Below are positions 60,927 through 64,000 of a stretch of 64,000 bases of DNA, in pieces. Within the stretch, counting starts at the first letter, position 1. Each line of letters opens with the position of its first letter. The notes under the pieces are model-generated. The model had not been told where the DNA came from and made no database searches. It worked only from the letters and a program-made list of their open reading frames with translations. The stretch is from DASXKD01 sp963734725. Lineage in GTDB: Bacteria > Actinomycetota > Actinomycetes > Streptosporangiales > Streptosporangiaceae. The stretch is from the NCBI GenBank assembly GCA_963734725.1, contig CAVTIX010000022.1, positions 79,865 through 143,864 of the forward strand, written 5' to 3'. Position numbers and translations under genes: made by a program.

Positions 60927-61574
60927 TCAGCCAGCCAGCAGGCGCCGCAGCGCAAATTCGGCCGCCGCCCGGTTCGGGAACCCGGTGAACCGGATCCAGC
61001 GGGTCGTGACGGCCCTGATGACCACCGGATGATCCTCAATCTGCCCGCCGATGACCGTCGCGAGCACATTATGCGGGCTGGGCATGCGAGCGAGTTTGCG
61101 GGTCAGCGTCGCGAACCGCCGCGAATCGGCGGGCGTCAGCCGGATTGCCAGCAGGTCGTCACCATGGAACTGCTGCACCCGCGCGGACTCGATGCGGGTG
61201 ACGGTCATCCGGAAGCCACCCAGCCGGAGACACGCAGGCGGGTTGGGGGCCAGCACCTTCGCAGAGTGAACCCCGCAGGGCGGCCTGCTTGCCGCCGCCA
61301 CCTGTTCGAACACGAGCGGTGCTCGCAACCACACCGGAGCTTCCGGTGCTGGCGCCGGGGGACCGCCACGATGGCCAGGGCCTAGGCCGCCCACGCTGAG
61401 CGCCACCACCAGGGCCCCGGCGATCGCCCCGGCCGCCGCTGACGTGGCCAGCACGCTGAGCCGACGACGGCGCCGCCCGGCCCGCCAGAGGGCATCGGCG
61501 GCCGGTGGCGCCGGGACCGCTTGCGCGGCGAGGTCGCGCAGCGCATCGGCGATGAGTTCGTCAGTATCGCTCAC
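60927..61574 (-). CDS. Membrane-anchored partner of ECF sigma factor with SecD P1-like domain
   Basis: A 215-residue protein: short N-terminus (TDELIADALRDLAAQAVPAP), one membrane segment (LATSAAAGAIAGALVVALSV, about 43-62) and an external part with SecDF P1-head-like pattern (ARVQQFHGDDLLAIRLTPAD, then NVLATVIGGQIEDHPVVIRA). It overlaps the sigma stop by four bases, so the two are co-translated. An anti-sigma or sensor role is inferred. Confidence 0.78.
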   Translation of the reverse strand: MSDTDELIADALRDLAAQAVPAPPAADALWRAGRRRRRLSVLATSAAAGAIAGALVVALSVGGLGPGHRGGPPAPAPEAPVWLRAPLVFEQVAAASRPPCGVHSAKVLAPNPPACLRLGGFRMTVTRIESARVQQFHGDDLLAIRLTPADSRRFATLTRKLARMPSPHNVLATVIGGQIEDHPVVIRAVTTRWIRFTGFPNRAAAEFALRRLLAG

Positions 61575-62083
61575 TGGCGCACCTCCGTGCTCGTCAGGCC
61601 CAGGGACGGCAGGACGAGCCGCAACTGGGCGACCGCCCTGTGGCTCTGGCTGCGCACCGTGCCGACCGAACAGCCCATGATCTCCGCCACCTGTGACTCG
61701 GGCAGGTCCTCCAGGTAGCGCAGCACCAGGACGGCGCGCCTGCGGGGCGGAAGAGCCAGCAGCGCGTCCCGCAGCGCCAGCCGGGCCTCTACGCTGGCCG
61801 TCTCGTCGCCACCGAGCGACTCGGGCACCTGGGCCATCGCCGTCTCCCGCCGCCGGGCGCGGAGGCGCAGCCAGCTGACCTGCTCGCGGTACATGATCCG
61901 GCGCACGTACGCTTCCGGCGCGGTATGGATCCGCCCCCAGTGCGCGGCCGCCTTGACGAGCGCGTTCTGCAGCAGGTCCTCGGCCGCGTGCTGATCACCG
62001 GTCAGCACATAGGCCAGCCGGATCAACCGCCTCGACCTGGCCGCGACGAACTCCGCGAATTCCTGCTGGGCGCCTTCGTCCAC
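61571..62083 (-). CDS. SigE-family ECF RNA polymerase sigma factor
   Basis: A 170-residue sigma factor. Region 2 is FVAARSRRLIRLAYVLTGDQ, then HWGRIHTAPEAYVRRIMYRE; region 4 is LLALPPRRRAVLVLRYLEDL, then VAEIMGCSVGTVRSQSHRAV. Length is standard for the SASP/SigE group. The partner gene follows with ATGA overlap. 62084-62259 upstream probably carries the promoter; none is obvious. Confidence 0.93.
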   Translation of the reverse strand: MDEGAQQEFAEFVAARSRRLIRLAYVLTGDQHAAEDLLQNALVKAAAHWGRIHTAPEAYVRRIMYREQVSWLRLRARRRETAMAQVPESLGGDETASVEARLALRDALLALPPRRRAVLVLRYLEDLPESQVAEIMGCSVGTVRSQSHRAVAQLRLVLPSLGLTSTEVRQ

Positions 62084-62259
62084 TGGCCGTCACCCTCCTC
62101 CCCCATAGACGCCCGCCGGCCGGGCCGGCTATGCCCGGTCCCGGAAAGGATTTTGATGCATAACGACGGCCAGGTCAGCCTGGAACCCGAGCGCGGGGGG
62201 GTCGGGCGATACGACGGCCAGGCAGGCCGGGCCCGATCGTGAAGGTGGGTGCGGCGCGG

Positions 62260-63819
62260 TCAGGCGCCGTTGGCCTCCGCATCCCACTCCTCCGGGGGGT
62301 GGTCCCGCGGCAGCCGGTGCTTGGCCACCCGGGACGTCGGGGTCCGGGGCAGGTCCGGGACCGCCTGCCAGTAGCGGGGCACCTTGTACGACGCGAGCAG
62401 GGTCGCGGCGTGCGCCCGCAGCGCGGGGAAATCGACGTTGGCGCCGGGCGCGGGCACCACGAACGCCTTGACCTCCTCCTCCGACAGTTCCGACGGGACC
62501 CCCACCACTGCGGCCTCCAGCACCGAGGGGTGGCTCACCAGCGCCTCCTCAACCTCGGCGGGGGAGAGGTTCTCGCCGCGGCGGCGCAGCACCTCCTTCT
62601 TGCGGGCCACGAACGTGTACGTGCCGTCGTCGTTGCGGGTCACCAGGTCGCCGGTGTGCAGCCAGCCGTCGTCCGTGATCGCCTCGGCCGTCTCCGCGGG
62701 CATGCCCCAGTACCCCGGGGTCACCACCGGGTTGCGCAGCAGCAGTTCCCCGGTCTCGCCCGGCGGCAGGTCCACGCCCTCGGCGCCGATCACCTTCGCC
62801 TCGTTGACCGCGCCCAGCCTGGGATGCTGGCGGGGCTTGCCCAGCGTGCCGTACGGCCGGGCGCCGTGCGGCCAGATGAGCCCGTACGGGCTCTCCGACA
62901 TGGCGTAGCCGACGACGATGCGCAGCCCGAACCGTTCCTCCATCTCCAGTTGCCGCTCCCTGGCCGGGGCCGGCCCGGTGTAGCACAGGCGCAGCGGGGT
63001 GTCCGCGTCGCCGGGCCGGGGCTCCTGGCGCATCAAGATCTCCAGCATGGCCCCGATCGCGTTGAACTCCGTCGCGCCGTGCCGCCGGGCCGAGTCCAGG
63101 AACGTGCTGGCGGAAAAACGCGGCAGCAGGATCAGCCCGGCCCCGGCAGCGAGCGAGCCCATCACCGAGTACGCCGGGGCGTTGATGTGGAACAGCGGCA
63201 GCGACGTCATCAGCCGGTCCGCCGCGGTCAGTTCCATCCAGAACGGGAACCCTTCCCCGGCCATCGCGTAGGCCCGGTGGGTCTGCATGACCAGCTTGGA
63301 CCGGCCGGTGGTGCCCGAGGTGGGGATGAGCACGGCCACGTCGGCGGGGCGTACGGGCGGCACCGGCGGCGGCTCACCGGATGGCGCGAGGTCTTGCCAG
63401 CCCTTGGTCAGTTCCCCGGCGTCGAGCACGCCCAAGGGCGGCAGGGCGGTGATGCCCGCCTCGTTGATCAGCGGCATCAGCCCGGCATCGGTGATGATCG
63501 CCCGGGGCGTGGTCTGGTGGGCCAGCCCGGCCAGCTCGGCCGGTGCGCTCCTGGGGTTGGCGGACACGGTGACCGCGCCGGCCCAGGCGAGCGCCAGCCA
63601 GCACAACAGGTAAGGCGCGGTCGTCCGCGCGGTGACCAGGACGTGGTCGCCGCGCTCCACCCCGGCCGCCCGCAGCGCCGCCGCCGTCGCCGCGACCTGC
63701 GCGGCGGCGGCGCCGAAGGTCATCGAGCCGTCATCGGTCCGCACCCACGTGCCGTCCGGATCCCGGCGCGCCGCGTCGGTCAGAACCTCGGGGATCGTCC
63801 GGTAAGCCGCGTCGTCCAT
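62260..63819 (-). CDS. AMP-forming acyl-CoA synthetase/ligase
   Basis: A 519-residue ANL-superfamily enzyme. P-loop VLIPTSGTTGRSKLVMQTHR, A5 motif VVGYAMSESPYG, A7/A8 motifs WLHTGDLVTRNDDGTYTFVA and RKKEVLRRRGENLSPAEVEE, and the catalytic Lys near the C-terminus in PTSRVAKHRLPRDH. It activates a carboxylic acid with ATP and CoA; crotonobetaine/fatty-acid CoA ligase-like. The substrate is not known. ATG 63819. Confidence 0.93.
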   Translation of the reverse strand: MDDAAYRTIPEVLTDAARRDPDGTWVRTDDGSMTFGAAAAQVAATAAALRAAGVERGDHVLVTARTTAPYLLCWLALAWAGAVTVSANPRSAPAELAGLAHQTTPRAIITDAGLMPLINEAGITALPPLGVLDAGELTKGWQDLAPSGEPPPVPPVRPADVAVLIPTSGTTGRSKLVMQTHRAYAMAGEGFPFWMELTAADRLMTSLPLFHINAPAYSVMGSLAAGAGLILLPRFSASTFLDSARRHGATEFNAIGAMLEILMRQEPRPGDADTPLRLCYTGPAPARERQLEMEERFGLRIVVGYAMSESPYGLIWPHGARPYGTLGKPRQHPRLGAVNEAKVIGAEGVDLPPGETGELLLRNPVVTPGYWGMPAETAEAITDDGWLHTGDLVTRNDDGTYTFVARKKEVLRRRGENLSPAEVEEALVSHPSVLEAAVVGVPSELSEEEVKAFVVPAPGANVDFPALRAHAATLLASYKVPRYWQAVPDLPRTPTSRVAKHRLPRDHPPEEWDAEANGA

Positions 63820-64000
63820 GGATTAGGGCATACCTCGTAGATCTCCAGCCTGCTGCGCGTCCGCCGGACGGGCGCCTCGCGGCGTTGTCGTGGTCGCCCA
63901 TAGCTCCGCTATGAGCTCCTCCTCCGCCTTGCGATCCCCCACCCGCCTCCCCATCCCCCGTCATGCGCTCGCTCGCGACGGCATAGATCCACGAGGCACA
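63820..64000. other. Upstream region of the synthetase gene; no gene recognised
   Basis: The leftward synthetase promoter must lie here. No complete coding sequence, RNA gene or clear operator is visible before the window ends. Confidence 0.4.

Noticed and set aside
62239..63840. 533-codon frame on the + strand opposite the acyl-CoA synthetase
   Set aside because: Composition is dominated by Arg, Gly, Val and His as expected for antisense of GC-rich coding DNA; the - strand frame carries all ANL motifs.

Overview
The window is a piece of chromosome from a high-GC, mycelial-type actinomycete. Codon third positions are nearly all G or C, GTG and TTG starts are common, and the housekeeping order dnaJ-rsmE-HIT-phoH-ybeY-CorC-era-leuA-recO-uppS-glyS-ppdK-dgt-dnaG-sigA is the one seen in Streptomyces and Streptosporangiales. 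The genus cannot be fixed from sequence alone.

Region 1 (1-34.7 kb) is core genome. It holds the end of dnaJ, rRNA maturation and methylation genes (rsmE, ybeY, era), PhoH, a CNNM/CorC membrane protein, a leftward ABC-transporter/two-component operon (9.3-13.3 kb), leuA behind a leucine-rich leader peptide, recO, uppS, a secreted penicillin-acylase-type hydrolase, glyS, pyruvate phosphate dikinase, a dGTPase-like HD protein, a ferredoxin-reductase-type flavoprotein, dnaG (apparently frameshifted) and the principal-type sigma factor. Two SigE-type ECF sigma genes, each followed by a membrane-anchored partner, lie here (1.4-2.9 and 22.8-24.9 kb); a third such pair lies at 60.9-62.1 kb.

Region 2 (34.7-42.1 kb) is accessory and decayed. 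It has 5'-truncated phage-like genes, secreted proteins (a lamin-tail protein, a collagen-like protein, two paralogous small exported proteins) and several intact, truncated or frameshifted copies of two tiny gene families: a Cys-rich zinc-ribbon-like protein and a protein with the motif VHLHFHG.

Region 3 (42.19-56.37 kb) is a 14.2-kb element integrated in a tRNA-Asn gene. A 30-bp copy of the tRNA 3' end is repeated at the right end, next to a tyrosine integrase. Inside are an excisionase-like HTH protein, a TOPRIM-like/helicase replication protein, a split large terminase plus an HNH nuclease, several small zinc-binding and coiled-coil proteins, a DUF4258/DUF2283 toxin-antitoxin-like pair, a Wzz-like membrane protein and a GntR-type mini-regulator. 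No capsid, portal, tail, lysis or conjugation gene is visible, so it is either a phage satellite or a heavily reduced prophage.

Region 4 (56.4-64 kb) starts with more debris (an IS110-type transposase remnant and degenerate copies of the small families). It then holds a small exported protein, a secreted eqolisin (G1) peptidase with a clear terminator, a mycothiol-dependent-isomerase-like protein, the third ECF sigma module and an acyl-CoA synthetase. The repeated small families and a nested-hairpin repeat on both sides of and inside the element suggest that 34.7-59.6 kb is one large, repeatedly rebuilt genomic island.
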